From Apibacter raozihei (GTDB lineage: Bacteria > Bacteroidota > Bacteroidia > Flavobacteriales > Weeksellaceae): a stretch of 64,000 bases of DNA. Both the position numbers and the translations under genes were made by a program. Below are positions 1 through 8,558 of this stretch, piece after piece (position 1 is the first letter of the stretch; every line of letters begins with the position of its first letter). The notes under the pieces were generated by a model, which worked only from the letters and a program-made list of their open reading frames with translations, made no database searches and was not told where the DNA came from. The stretch covers positions 1,116,001 to 1,180,000 of the forward strand of contig NZ_CP034930.1 in assembly GCF_004014855.1 (NCBI RefSeq), in the 5' to 3' direction.

Positions 1-118
1 CAATGGTTTCTTAGAATAAAACTAAAAAATCTGTCAACTTGGCATATAAATTTCTATCTTTGCATATTAATGCAAATTTTAGTTTGAAAAACCATACTTT
101 AAAATGGTAAATTAATAT

Positions 119-1549
119 ATGGAAAAAGAATTTATAGAAGGTAGACAGGGAGAAGTACTTGTTATGGAAAGTACCACTCAAAATTCAAAAAAATTATTTT
201 TGGAAAGTTATGGGTGTCAAATGAATTTCTCTGACAGTGAAATAGTTGCCTCTATATTAAATGAGGAAGGTTATAATACAACAGCACAATTGGAAGAAGC
301 AGATTTAATTTTGCTTAACACCTGCTCTATTAGAGAAAAAGCTGAACAAACAGTCAGAAAAAGACTTTCGCAGTTTAATACGCTAAAAAAACAAAAACCT
401 AATTTAACTATAGGGGTTTTAGGATGTATGGCGGAAAGATTAAAAACTAAATTTTTAGAAGAGGAACACCTTGTTGATTTAGTTGTTGGACCTGATGCGT
501 ATAGAGATTTGCCTAACTTATTAAAAGATACAGATGATGGCAGAAATGCAATTAATGTACTATTATCCAAAGAAGAAACTTATGCGGACATAAGCCCCAT
601 TCGTTTAGGAGGAAACGGTGTAACGGCATTTGTCTCAATTACCCGTGGATGCGATAATATGTGTACATTCTGTGTAGTACCCTTTACTCGAGGAAGAGAA
701 AGAAGTCGCGATCCGCATTCCGTTCTAAAAGAATGTAGTGAACTGGTTGTTAACGGATATAAAGAAATAACTCTTTTAGGCCAAAATGTAGATAGTTATT
801 TATGGTATGGAGGAGGACCCAAAAAAGATTTTAATAAAGCTACAGAACTTCAAAAAGCAACAGCAGTGAATTTTGCACACTTATTAGATTTAGTGGCTAC
901 AGCACATCCGGACACACGTCTTCGGTTTTCAACTTCAAATCCTCAGGATATGAACGAAGATGTGCTTTATGTAATGGCAAAACACGATAACATTTGTAAA
1001 TATATTCATTTACCTGTTCAAAGTGGAAGTACTACGGTTTTAGAAAGAATGAATCGCCAGCATACCCGTGAAGAATATATGGAATTATTAGATAAAATCA
1101 GAGAAATAGTTCCTGATTGTGCCATTTCACATGATATGATAACCGGATTCTGCGGAGAGACCGAAGAAGAGCATAGAGATACATTAAGCTTGATGGAATA
1201 TGCTCAATATGATTTCGGATACATGTTTGCCTATTCAGAAAGACCGGGAACTCCTGCTCATAAAAAAATGGAGGACGATGTTCCTGCGGATATCAAAAAG
1301 AGAAGGTTATCTGAGGTTATAGCTATGCAGCAGAAGTTATCGTTGCAAAGAATGAATTCGTATGTAGGTAAAACACATAAAGTATTAATTGAGGGTACAA
1401 GTAAAAAAAGTCAAGATTATTGGTATGGGAGAATTTCACAGAATGCAGTAGTCGTTTTTCCTAAAACTGAAAATACTAATATCGGGGATTTTGTACTGGT
1501 AGGGGTAATAGATTGTACATCAGCAACTTTGATAGGAGAAAAACAATAG
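119..1549 (+). CDS. miaB: tRNA-2-methylthio-N6-dimethylallyladenosine synthase MiaB
   Basis: Radical-SAM methylthiotransferase that converts i6A37 to ms2i6A37 in tRNAs reading U-starting codons. The N-terminal UPF0004 domain carries the three auxiliary-cluster cysteines (C33, C69, C103). The radical SAM motif C178-x3-C182-x2-C185 sits in [15 protein letters not shown]-like domain closes the protein from about residue 405. At 476 aa it is normal for the family. The start at 119 gives the N-terminal extension ([11 protein letters not shown]) usual in flavobacterial MiaB; an in-frame Met at residue 16 is an alternative. First gene of a tight operon: 6 nt separate it from the sigma-54 activator. 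Confidence 0.96.
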   Translation: MEKEFIEGRQGEVLVMESTTQNSKKLFLESYGCQMNFSDSEIVASILNEEGYNTTAQLEEADLILLNTCSIREKAEQTVRKRLSQFNTLKKQKPNLTIGVLGCMAERLKTKFLEEEHLVDLVVGPDAYRDLPNLLKDTDDGRNAINVLLSKEETYADISPIRLGGNGVTAFVSITRGCDNMCTFCVVPFTRGRERSRDPHSVLKECSELVVNGYKEITLLGQNVDSYLWYGGGPKKDFNKATELQKATAVNFAHLLDLVATAHPDTRLRFSTSNPQDMNEDVLYVMAKHDNICKYIHLPVQSGSTTVLERMNRQHTREEYMELLDKIREIVPDCAISHDMITGFCGETEEEHRDTLSLMEYAQYDFGYMFAYSERPGTPAHKKMEDDVPADIKKRRLSEVIAMQQKLSLQRMNSYVGKTHKVLIEGTSKKSQDYWYGRISQNAVVVFPKTENTNIGDFVLVGVIDCTSATLIGEKQ

Positions 1550-1555
1550 ACATTT

Positions 1556-2827
1556 ATGGACTCATTACAAAATATTAAACAAAGGTTTGGAATTATAGGA
1601 AATAATGTAGCCTTAAACAGAGCTTTGGAAAAAGCGATTCAGGTTGCACCTACTGATATTTCAGTCTTAGTAATGGGAGAAAGTGGAGTAGGAAAAGAGT
1701 TTATTCCAAAGATAATCCATAACCTGTCACCCAGAAAGCATAAACAATATATAGCTGTAAACTGTGGTGCTATTCCCGAAGGAACGATAGACTCAGAGCT
1801 TTTCGGACATGAAAAAGGAGCTTTTACAGGTGCGGATAAGGTGAGAAAAGGTTATTTTGAGGTAGCAGATGGAGGAACTATTTTTCTTGATGAAGTAGGA
1901 GAGCTCCCCTTACAGACACAGGTAAGGCTGCTTAGAGTTCTTGAAAGTGGTGAATTTTTAAAAGTAGGTTCTTCCAATATACAAAAAACCAATGTTAGAA
2001 TTGTTGCTGCTACCAATGTCAATCTGCTGGATGCAATCAAAAAAGGTAATTTCAGAGAAGACTTATATTACAGATTGAATACAGTACAGATAGACATCCC
2101 TGCATTAAGAGAAAGAAAAGATGATATTCCTTTGTTATTTAGGAAATTTGCAATTGATTTTTCAGAAAAATACAGGATGCCGGCTATTCATTTATCAGAT
2201 GAATCAATAGCCTATCTGCAACAGTATTTTTGGCCGGGAAATATCAGGCAATTACGTAATTTCACAGAACAAATTACAGTAGTTGAAACTAAAAGGGACA
2301 TGACTTTAAACAATGTGAAAGAATATTTAAAAGATATACCTCAAACCACTTCCCTGATTAATATTCCTAATAAAGATGAAAAACATTCAGATTTTTCTTC
2401 AGAACGAGAAATTTTATATAAATTTTTGTTTGACATGAAAAAAGATTTAAATGATTTGAAAGCTTTGACTTTAGACTTAATTAAAAACAAAGGAGATATG
2501 AGTCTTACACCTAATGAAAAAGATCTTTTTCAAAGAGTGTATAAAGATTATGATGTTCCTGCAACAGAGTCTTTGGTATATTATGATAACAAGCCGGACT
2601 TACCCGCAGTAGCCTCAGTGAATAATTTCCATGAAGATGTGGACGATTATGACTTTGAAGAGGTGTCCAGTCAGCCGGAATCACTTTCTCTTCAAAAAAA
2701 AGAAGAAGAATTGATTAGAAAAGCTTTGGAAAAATACAATGGAAAACGTAAGTTAGCCGCTAAAGAATTGGGAATTTCAGAAAGAACACTATATAGAAAA
2801 ATAAAGCAATATGATATTGAAGAATAA
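1556..2827 (+). CDS. sigma-54-dependent transcriptional activator without receiver domain
   Basis: AAA+ enhancer-binding protein that remodels sigma-54 RNA polymerase. Visible motifs are Walker A GESGVGKE (residues 41-48), the sigma-54-contacting GAFTGA loop (88-93), Walker B GTIFLDEVGE (about 107-116) and a C-terminal Fis-type helix-turn-helix (about 385-420). The AAA+ domain begins near residue 12, so there is no receiver, PAS or GAF input domain. A long acidic linker (about 255-380) precedes the HTH. It overlaps lptE by 17 nt and follows miaB by 6 nt, which suggests co-expression with envelope genes. The signal it senses cannot be read from the sequence. Confidence 0.9.
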   Translation: MDSLQNIKQRFGIIGNNVALNRALEKAIQVAPTDISVLVMGESGVGKEFIPKIIHNLSPRKHKQYIAVNCGAIPEGTIDSELFGHEKGAFTGADKVRKGYFEVADGGTIFLDEVGELPLQTQVRLLRVLESGEFLKVGSSNIQKTNVRIVAATNVNLLDAIKKGNFREDLYYRLNTVQIDIPALRERKDDIPLLFRKFAIDFSEKYRMPAIHLSDESIAYLQQYFWPGNIRQLRNFTEQITVVETKRDMTLNNVKEYLKDIPQTTSLINIPNKDEKHSDFSSEREILYKFLFDMKKDLNDLKALTLDLIKNKGDMSLTPNEKDLFQRVYKDYDVPATESLVYYDNKPDLPAVASVNNFHEDVDDYDFEEVSSQPESLSLQKKEEELIRKALEKYNGKRKLAAKELGISERTLYRKIKQYDIEE

Positions 2828-3320
2828 ATTTTCCTATTTAATAGCCGCTATATTGTTTTCAATTCTATCGGGCTGCTATTCTTTTACGGGTTCTTCATTA
2901 GATCCCAGTATTAAAACAGTGGAAATAAAATCATTCCCAAATTTATCGGCTTATCAAAGTCCTAACCTTAGTGTTGATTTTACAACGGCTTTACAAAACC
3001 GATTTAATCAAAGAACTAAGTTAGTTGAAACTAACGTAGATCCGGATATAACTATTGAAGGAGAAATAACAAATTTTTCAACCAACCCGGTAAATATTCA
3101 AAGTAATTCCGATCAGGCAACACAGAATCGTCTTACCATAACTGTTGCAGTAAGATATGATAATAAAAAACAACCAGATAAAAGTTTTGAAAAGACATTT
3201 TCAGATTACGAAGATTATTCAAGTACTCAACTATTAATCAATGTTCAGGATGATCTTTCTCAAAAAATTAATCAAAGAATTATAGATCAAATATTTACAG
3301 CAATTGTAGCAGACTGGTAG
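2811..3320 (+). CDS. lptE: LPS assembly lipoprotein LptE
   Basis: Outer-membrane lipoprotein that plugs the LptD barrel and helps insert LPS in the outer leaflet. An N-terminal signal peptide ends in a lipobox LSGC with lipidated C22. The mature part follows the Bacteroidota LptE pattern: DPSIKTVEI, PNLSAYQSPNLS, then a region predicted to be beta-rich. No acidic surface-export signal follows the Cys, consistent with a periplasm-facing lipoprotein. The start lies inside the 3' end of the sigma-54 activator gene. The stop is immediately followed by the next ATG (0 nt gap), so translational coupling is likely. The family call also rests on the conserved position before secG. Confidence 0.85.
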   Translation: MILKNKFSYLIAAILFSILSGCYSFTGSSLDPSIKTVEIKSFPNLSAYQSPNLSVDFTTALQNRFNQRTKLVETNVDPDITIEGEITNFSTNPVNIQSNSDQATQNRLTITVAVRYDNKKQPDKSFEKTFSDYEDYSSTQLLINVQDDLSQKINQRIIDQIFTAIVADW

Positions 3321-4451
3321 ATGGATAGTAACAGAATCATAGAATTAATACTAAATCCGGAACAAACACTTGTGTCCGATAGAGTTACTATAGATCAAGA
3401 ATTGTTAAGATACCCATATGTTTCTGCATTTCATATGTTAAAATTACGATGGAATCACTTATATTCGCAACAAGAAGAAACACAGGTTGTAGAAAAAGCC
3501 TCAATTTATACTAATACAGGTGAAGTTATAAAAAAGATCTTAACACTTGATAAAAAAAATGGCTCATTACCAGTCATTATGGATATAATGGTTGAGGCAG
3601 ATAAGTCTGAGCATTCTTGTCATTCTAATGATGAAAAGGTGGAAGTAAAAGAAGAACAAAATTTTCAATCGGAAAATCAGATAAATGTTATGCAACTTGG
3701 AAACGAGAACCCGCAAGAAAAATTGACAGTTGAAGATAAGCAAGGAGAAAAAAATTCGTTTATTAATAAATTAGGTATATCTCATTTATTTACCAACTCT
3801 AACTCTGAAAAATTTAATGAAGCAGATCAGGGGAACAGTAAACATGAAATTGATGAGATAGACGAAATGTTGAAGGCTGAAGTCTCAGAAGAAAGTAATC
3901 ATAGTACGGAAGAAAAAGAAAATAATTTCGTTGAAGAAGTTGTTAAATCAGTAGAAAAAATAGAAGAGGTACAAGAAATTGTTAATTCAGTTCCTGAACC
4001 TACAGGTAATGAATCGGCAAAAGTTGAAAATATACAAGAGCCTGAAAATAGTTCTAAAGATAAATTGTCTACAGTTGAAAAATTATCTTTCAATGAGTGG
4101 CTCTCTTTATCAAGTAAAAAAGTGGTTATTGATGATGAAGACTCTAAAGAAAAAACTTCTGAGGAGCAGGAGAAACAAAAAGATGTAATTGATAAGTTTA
4201 TCGAAACAAATCCTAAAATTACAACACCGAAAAAAGAAATTTCAACTAAGCAGGATATAAGTTTTAAAAAGGAAGAAATAAAAGATATTGCAAATTTAAT
4301 GACTATAACGTTAGCCCAGTTGTATGTAGAACAGGGAAAATACGATACGGCAATAACGGCTTTTAAAATATTAAGTTTGAAATATCCGGAAAAAAGTAGT
4401 TATTTTGCAACAGAAATTAAGAAAATAAGAAAATTAAAAAATTCAAAATAA
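3321..4451 (+). CDS. TPR-like protein with long acidic disordered middle
   Basis: Protein of unknown function found between lptE and secG in many Flavobacteriia. The first about 90 residues are ordered (ELILNPEQT, YPYVSAFHMLKLRWN). Residues about 95-310 are Glu/Lys/Ser-rich, low complexity and probably disordered. The last about 60 residues hold a single TPR-like helical hairpin (LAQLYVEQGKYDTAITAFKI). There is no signal peptide or membrane segment, so it is probably cytoplasmic. It abuts lptE (0 nt) and is 1 nt from secG. A structural or adaptor role at the Sec/Lpt machinery is only an inference from position. Confidence 0.75.
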   Translation: MDSNRIIELILNPEQTLVSDRVTIDQELLRYPYVSAFHMLKLRWNHLYSQQEETQVVEKASIYTNTGEVIKKILTLDKKNGSLPVIMDIMVEADKSEHSCHSNDEKVEVKEEQNFQSENQINVMQLGNENPQEKLTVEDKQGEKNSFINKLGISHLFTNSNSEKFNEADQGNSKHEIDEIDEMLKAEVSEESNHSTEEKENNFVEEVVKSVEKIEEVQEIVNSVPEPTGNESAKVENIQEPENSSKDKLSTVEKLSFNEWLSLSSKKVVIDDEDSKEKTSEEQEKQKDVIDKFIETNPKITTPKKEISTKQDISFKKEEIKDIANLMTITLAQLYVEQGKYDTAITAFKILSLKYPEKSSYFATEIKKIRKLKNSK

Positions 4452-4452
4452 T

Positions 4453-4770
4453 ATGGATACTGTTTACGGAATAGTAATGATATTTATAGCTATTGCCTGC
4501 ATTTTGTTGGTATTAGTTGTATTATCACAAAACCCCAAAGGAGGTGGTCTTAGCTCCACATTTGGAGGAGGAGGAACTCAAATGTTTGGAGTTCAGAAAA
4601 CTAATGATTTTATGGATAAAGCAACCTGGACATTAGGAGCTGTAATTGTTATTTTATCAATTTTTGCTTCAGTTATGATTGCAAAACCCACCATTTATTC
4701 ATCATCTAACCAGGAAAAAAATCAGCCTGTAAACACTTCACAACAATCAAATTCTGCTGAAACAAAGTAG
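4453..4770 (+). CDS. secG: Preprotein translocase subunit SecG
   Basis: Small inner-membrane subunit of the SecYEG channel. Two hydrophobic segments (about 4-24 and 57-77) flank the conserved cytoplasmic loop NPKGGGLSSTFGGGG followed by FMDKATW, the family signature. The C-terminal tail is polar and variable. The length of 105 aa is typical. It is the last gene of the miaB-to-secG operon; no clear hairpin terminator is visible in the 63 nt before nusB. Confidence 0.94.
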   Translation: MDTVYGIVMIFIAIACILLVLVVLSQNPKGGGLSSTFGGGGTQMFGVQKTNDFMDKATWTLGAVIVILSIFASVMIAKPTIYSSSNQEKNQPVNTSQQSNSAETK

Positions 4771-4833
4771 ATTAATTTATAATGTGATAACACTAAAAAA
4801 TAATAACAAAAAAGTTCTTAAAAAATAATTGTT

Positions 4834-5739
4834 GTGTTAGGAAGAAGGCAAATTAGAGAAAAAATTCTACAGGCCCTTTATGCATATAATGTAGGAGGGA
4901 ACGATATAGACTATGTAGAAGGTCGAATGTTTCAGTCAATAGATGAAATTTATGATTTGTATGTATATGAATTAAATTTATTATTGGCTGTAAAAGAATA
5001 TGCTCTGGAAGTTATAGAGCGTAAAAAGCAAAAAAGGTTTGCTACGGACGAGGAAAAAAATCCGAATCTTAAATTTGTAGAAAATAAAATCTTCGATTTA
5101 TTAGAAGATAATAAAGCCAGAAAAGAATATTCAGATAAGCATTTAGAATTATCTTGGCATCTGAATAACAATTATCCGGCTATGATTTTCAAGAAATTTC
5201 AGCTATCTAGAAGTTATTTGGAGTATATGGATAATAAAACGCCCGATTTTGAATCGGACAAAAGAATTATCTTAAAACTCTTTTTGAAATATATTGCGGA
5301 TAATGATACCATGTATGAGTGGTTTGAAGAGCTTAAGCTTTCTTGGGCTGATGATGTTCATATTGCAAATAATATGACATTAAAAACTATTAAAGCATTG
5401 GAAGAAGGAAAAGCATCTAATACACTGATACAAGTATTAAAATCTGACGAAGGGGAAGCATTTGCTAAAAATCTTTTCAGAACAACCATTAAACATTATT
5501 CTGAATGTTTAAAATTAATAGGTGAACGTTCTAATAATTGGGAACTGGACAGAATTGCCGAAATTGATAAAATCATTTTATCCATGGGCTTTACTGAATT
5601 GAATCATTTTCCACAGGTTCCCGCAAAAGTTGTTATCAATGAGTGTATAGAATTAGCAAAAGTTTATTCAAGTACAAAAAGTAATGTTTTTATCAATGGT
5701 ATTCTGGATAGATATGCCCGTGATACAAACAAAGTTTAA
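4834..5739 (+). CDS. nusB: Transcription antitermination factor NusB (long form)
   Basis: RNA-binding factor that works with NusE/S10 in rRNA antitermination. The opening LGRRQIREKILQALYAY is the NusB signature, and the NusB fold occupies roughly the last 140 residues, ending with VVINECIELAKVYSSTKSNVFINGILD. At 301 aa it is about twice the E. coli protein, with a helical insertion typical of Flavobacteriia. GTG is used as start because conserved residues begin at once and no in-frame ATG is nearby. It is followed after 16 nt by the DUF1573 lipoprotein gene. Confidence 0.92.
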   Translation: MLGRRQIREKILQALYAYNVGGNDIDYVEGRMFQSIDEIYDLYVYELNLLLAVKEYALEVIERKKQKRFATDEEKNPNLKFVENKIFDLLEDNKARKEYSDKHLELSWHLNNNYPAMIFKKFQLSRSYLEYMDNKTPDFESDKRIILKLFLKYIADNDTMYEWFEELKLSWADDVHIANNMTLKTIKALEEGKASNTLIQVLKSDEGEAFAKNLFRTTIKHYSECLKLIGERSNNWELDRIAEIDKIILSMGFTELNHFPQVPAKVVINECIELAKVYSSTKSNVFINGILDRYARDTNKV

Positions 5740-5755
5740 TAATTAAGTAGTTACA

Positions 5756-6208
5756 ATGATAGTAAAAAAAATAATAATTCTTTTTATAGGGTGTCTGTTA
5801 ACTTTGAGCAGTTGTAATAAAGCAAAATCTAAATCGGAGGAATCAGCAGTTAATCCAAGTGAAACATCCAGTGATGGAGCTGGTCAAGTACCTGGAATTA
5901 CGGATGAATCTGAGATTACTTTTGATGCAGATAATTATGATTTCAAAGAAATAAAAAAAGGAGATAAAGTAACTCACGAATTCAAATTTACAAATACAGG
6001 TAAAAAACCTTTAGTTATTTCTGAAGTACGTCCTTCTTGCGGATGTACAACACCTGAGTATACTAAAGAACCTGTTTTTCCTGGGAAAAAAGGATTTATT
6101 ACTGTAACTTTTGATTCCTCAAACTTTGATGGTGCTGTTTTAAAGACAATTGCAGTATCAGGAAATTTTAAAACAAAAGTTATCCAATTTCAGGCAAAAA
6201 TAAAATAA
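5756..6208 (+). CDS. DUF1573 lipoprotein
   Basis: Secreted lipoprotein with one DUF1573 domain. The signal peptide ends in LSSC with C20 as the lipidation site. A Ser/Glu-rich spacer follows, then the domain (about 50-150): DFKEIKKGDKVTHEFKFTNTG, the SCGCTTPEY motif, and PGKKGFITVTFDS, an Ig-like beta-sandwich. Function is unknown for the family. The gene sits between nusB and yajC, a conserved flavobacterial arrangement, with gaps of 16 and 27 nt that suggest one transcript. Confidence 0.88.
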   Translation: MIVKKIIILFIGCLLTLSSCNKAKSKSEESAVNPSETSSDGAGQVPGITDESEITFDADNYDFKEIKKGDKVTHEFKFTNTGKKPLVISEVRPSCGCTTPEYTKEPVFPGKKGFITVTFDSSNFDGAVLKTIAVSGNFKTKVIQFQAKIK

Positions 6209-6235
6209 CAATAAAAATCAAAGAATAATAAAAAT

Positions 6236-6553
6236 ATGTTAACAATAATTTTACAAGCACAACAAGGAATAGACTGGATGGCTTTTTTACCACTCGCTTT
6301 ACTATTTGTAATTTTCTATTTCTTTTTTATCAGACCTCAGACAAAAAAACAAAAGCAAGAAAAAAATTTCCAGGAAAATTTAAAACCAGGGACAAAAGTA
6401 GTTACTACATCAGGTATACATGGTAAAGTAGCAGAAGTTCAGGACAGCGGAGTTATTATTGAAACCATGGCAGGTAAAATTAAATTTGAAAGATCTGCAA
6501 TCTCTAAAGAGCTTTCTTTAGCCAGATATCCGGAAAATCAACCGGCAAAATAA
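6236..6553 (+). CDS. yajC: Preprotein translocase subunit YajC
   Basis: Small accessory subunit of the SecDF-YajC complex in the inner membrane. One hydrophobic segment (about 14-33) runs into the signature FFIRPQTKKQKQ. A KOW-like cytoplasmic region follows with LKPGTKVVTTSGIHGKVAEV and IKFERSAI. The length of 105 aa is standard. It ends the nusB transcript: a strong intrinsic terminator starts 29 nt after the stop. Confidence 0.95.
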   Translation: MLTIILQAQQGIDWMAFLPLALLFVIFYFFFIRPQTKKQKQEKNFQENLKPGTKVVTTSGIHGKVAEVQDSGVIIETMAGKIKFERSAISKELSLARYPENQPAK

Positions 6554-6581
6554 AAGAATAGAGAAATTATATTATATATAA

Positions 6582-6609
6582 AGCATACTCTGTTCAGAGT
6601 ATGCTTTTT
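6582..6609 (+). terminator. Intrinsic terminator after yajC
   Basis: A 10-11 bp perfect stem (AGCATACTCT with AGAGTATGCT, tiny loop) is followed by five T. It overlaps the ATG at 6601, which argues that mnmA does not start there. Confidence 0.9.
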
Positions 6610-6636
6610 CAATTTAATTTAAATAAAGTAAACAAA

Positions 6637-7827
6637 ATGAAAGTTGTAGTAGGATTGTCAGGTGGAGTAGATTCAAGTGTAGCCGCCTATTTATTACAAA
6701 AAGAAGGACATGAAGTTGTCGGGCTTTTTATGAGGAACTGGAATGATGCAGAGTTTACATTAGAAGACGAATGTCCGTGGGTTGAAGATAGCAATGATGC
6801 ACTTTTAATTGCTCAGGAATTGGGAATACCTTATCAGGTAATTGATTTATCAGAAATATATAAAGAAAGAATTGTAGATTATATGTTTCACGAATATGAG
6901 CTGGGAAGAACTCCTAATCCGGATGTTCTTTGTAATAGAGAAATCAAATTTGATATATTTCTAAAGACAGCTTTATCTTTGGGGGCAGAAAAAGTAGCAA
7001 CCGGACACTATGCAAGAGTAGAGTCTTTTTCTAAAAATAATGAAAAGGTTTACAGATTATTAAAAGGAGTTGATACCAATAAAGATCAATCTTATTTTCT
7101 ATGTCAGCTAAGTCAGTATCAATTATCAAAATCGTTGTTTCCTATAGGGAATTTAACCAAGCCTGAAGTTCGGGACATAGCTCGAGAAATGGGACTGGTA
7201 ACCGCCGATAAAAAAGATTCGCAAGGATTATGCTTCATAGGTAAAGTAAGTTTGCCTGACTTTTTACAGCAACAGTTAAAACCGAAAAAAGGAGAGCTAA
7301 TAGAAATATCCAAAGAGTTTTCGGGGTACGGCACAAAAAAGATACACACAGATTTTGATACGAAACAAGAAGAATTAAAATATCTCTCCACCCCCATAAT
7401 TTATAAAAAAGAAGAGGGTAAGGTTATCGGGAGCCATCAGGGAGCTCATTATTATACTATTGGGCAGAGAAAAGGTTTAGGAATAGGAGGTCATATAGAA
7501 CCTTGTTTTGTCCTTGATACCGATGTCAAAGAAAATATTATATATGTAGGTGAAGGGAAAGAGCATCCAGGATTATTTAGAAAGGCTCTTTTTATAAATT
7601 CAGAAGAAGAACATTGGATACGTGATGATTTAAAACTTGAAAATGATCAGACTTTAAATGTACAAGTACGTATACGATACAGGCAAGCATTACAAGAAGC
7701 TACGCTTTATAAATATAATGAAGGTTTGTATATAGAGTTCTCGCAGCCACAATCAGCTATAACCCGTGGACAGTTTGCTGCCTGGTATATAGAAGATGAA
7801 CTTATAGGAAGTGGTGTAATTGCTTAA
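6637..7827 (+). CDS. mnmA: tRNA-specific 2-thiouridylase MnmA
   Basis: ATP-dependent thiolase that makes s2U34 in tRNA-Lys, Glu and Gln. The PP-loop SGGVDSS is at residues 8-14. The catalytic cysteines are C99 (NPDVLCN) and C199 (SQGLCFIG), and [14 protein letters not shown] marks the central domain. The start at 6637 is chosen because conserved residues begin there ([10 protein letters not shown]) and the longer frame from 6601 runs through the yajC terminator. Its 396 aa match the family. It converges with recO, with only 5 nt between the two stops and no hairpin. Confidence 0.96.
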   Translation: MKVVVGLSGGVDSSVAAYLLQKEGHEVVGLFMRNWNDAEFTLEDECPWVEDSNDALLIAQELGIPYQVIDLSEIYKERIVDYMFHEYELGRTPNPDVLCNREIKFDIFLKTALSLGAEKVATGHYARVESFSKNNEKVYRLLKGVDTNKDQSYFLCQLSQYQLSKSLFPIGNLTKPEVRDIAREMGLVTADKKDSQGLCFIGKVSLPDFLQQQLKPKKGELIEISKEFSGYGTKKIHTDFDTKQEELKYLSTPIIYKKEEGKVIGSHQGAHYYTIGQRKGLGIGGHIEPCFVLDTDVKENIIYVGEGKEHPGLFRKALFINSEEEHWIRDDLKLENDQTLNVQVRIRYRQALQEATLYKYNEGLYIEFSQPQSAITRGQFAAWYIEDELIGSGVIA

Positions 7828-7832
7828 ATTTA

Positions 7833-8546
7833 TTAGCTGAAGACTACTTTTAAAACATCTAAAGATAAAGGCCTTTTAAAGTTAGTTAAATGAGTCTCGT
7901 AGTAGGTGAGTATCTCTTCCAGCATTTGGCTTCTTTGAGAGGCGTTAAAACAGTTGTCAGATAAATTATTGAACTCATACGCTAGAAGAGTATTCCATAA
8001 AAAAGCATTTTGTTCCTTGGTTAGTGTATCCCTTTTATTTGAAAAAACACCCTCTCTCAAATTAAAATATGCAAATTCCTGGTTTATGTTTAAGGGATAA
8101 AATCCAATATATTTCGAAAATTCCTTAAGGAAATATAGGTGAAAATCAGCATATTGTTTCTCTTTCTTATCCAGTGTAGTTAATGATTGAGAAATAAACT
8201 GATATAACTGTGCATCCGGAATATTCTCGTTTTTAAGAGTATAATTCAATACTTCACTAACAAAAGTAATAATGGATGATTTGTATATATCAGTATGAAT
8301 ATTGGTGAAAATAAAGCCCTGATATATATCTTTAATCAGTTCTAACGAATTATTTTTTTTTTGATAAAAGGAAATATCAATCTCGTTTAAAAGTAATAAA
8401 AGGTGATTCTTTTTTTGTTTTTTCGAAAAAGAATTCTTTAGTATAAAACTTTTAAAACCAAATTCTTTGGTATAACATTTTAAGATATAGGAAGAATCTC
8501 CATACTTCAGGTAAGAAAGAATAAACGCCTTAGATGTTAGTATCAT
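7833..8546 (-). CDS. recO: DNA repair protein RecO
   Basis: RecO loads RecA onto SSB-coated DNA together with RecR. The N-terminal OB-fold begins TSKAFILSYLKYGDSSYILKCYTKEFG, the usual opening, and a helical C-terminal domain follows. The zinc-finger cysteines present in many RecO proteins are absent, as is common in Bacteroidota. At 237 aa it is complete. It lies 12 nt downstream of porZ on the same strand; this recO-porZ pairing is conserved in T9SS-bearing Bacteroidota. Confidence 0.9.
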   Translation of the reverse strand: MILTSKAFILSYLKYGDSSYILKCYTKEFGFKSFILKNSFSKKQKKNHLLLLLNEIDISFYQKKNNSLELIKDIYQGFIFTNIHTDIYKSSIITFVSEVLNYTLKNENIPDAQLYQFISQSLTTLDKKEKQYADFHLYFLKEFSKYIGFYPLNINQEFAYFNLREGVFSNKRDTLTKEQNAFLWNTLLAYEFNNLSDNCFNASQRSQMLEEILTYYETHLTNFKRPLSLDVLKVVFS

Positions 8547-8558
8547 AAAAAATTAAAA

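Noticed and set aside
39-62. Sigma-54 promoter (TTGGCA-like) before miaB
   Set aside because: No TTGC lies at the required distance after the GG; spacing does not fit -24/-12.
6601-6636. Upstream ATG for mnmA at 6601
   Set aside because: It lies inside the yajC terminator stem, and the conserved MnmA N-terminus begins at 6637.
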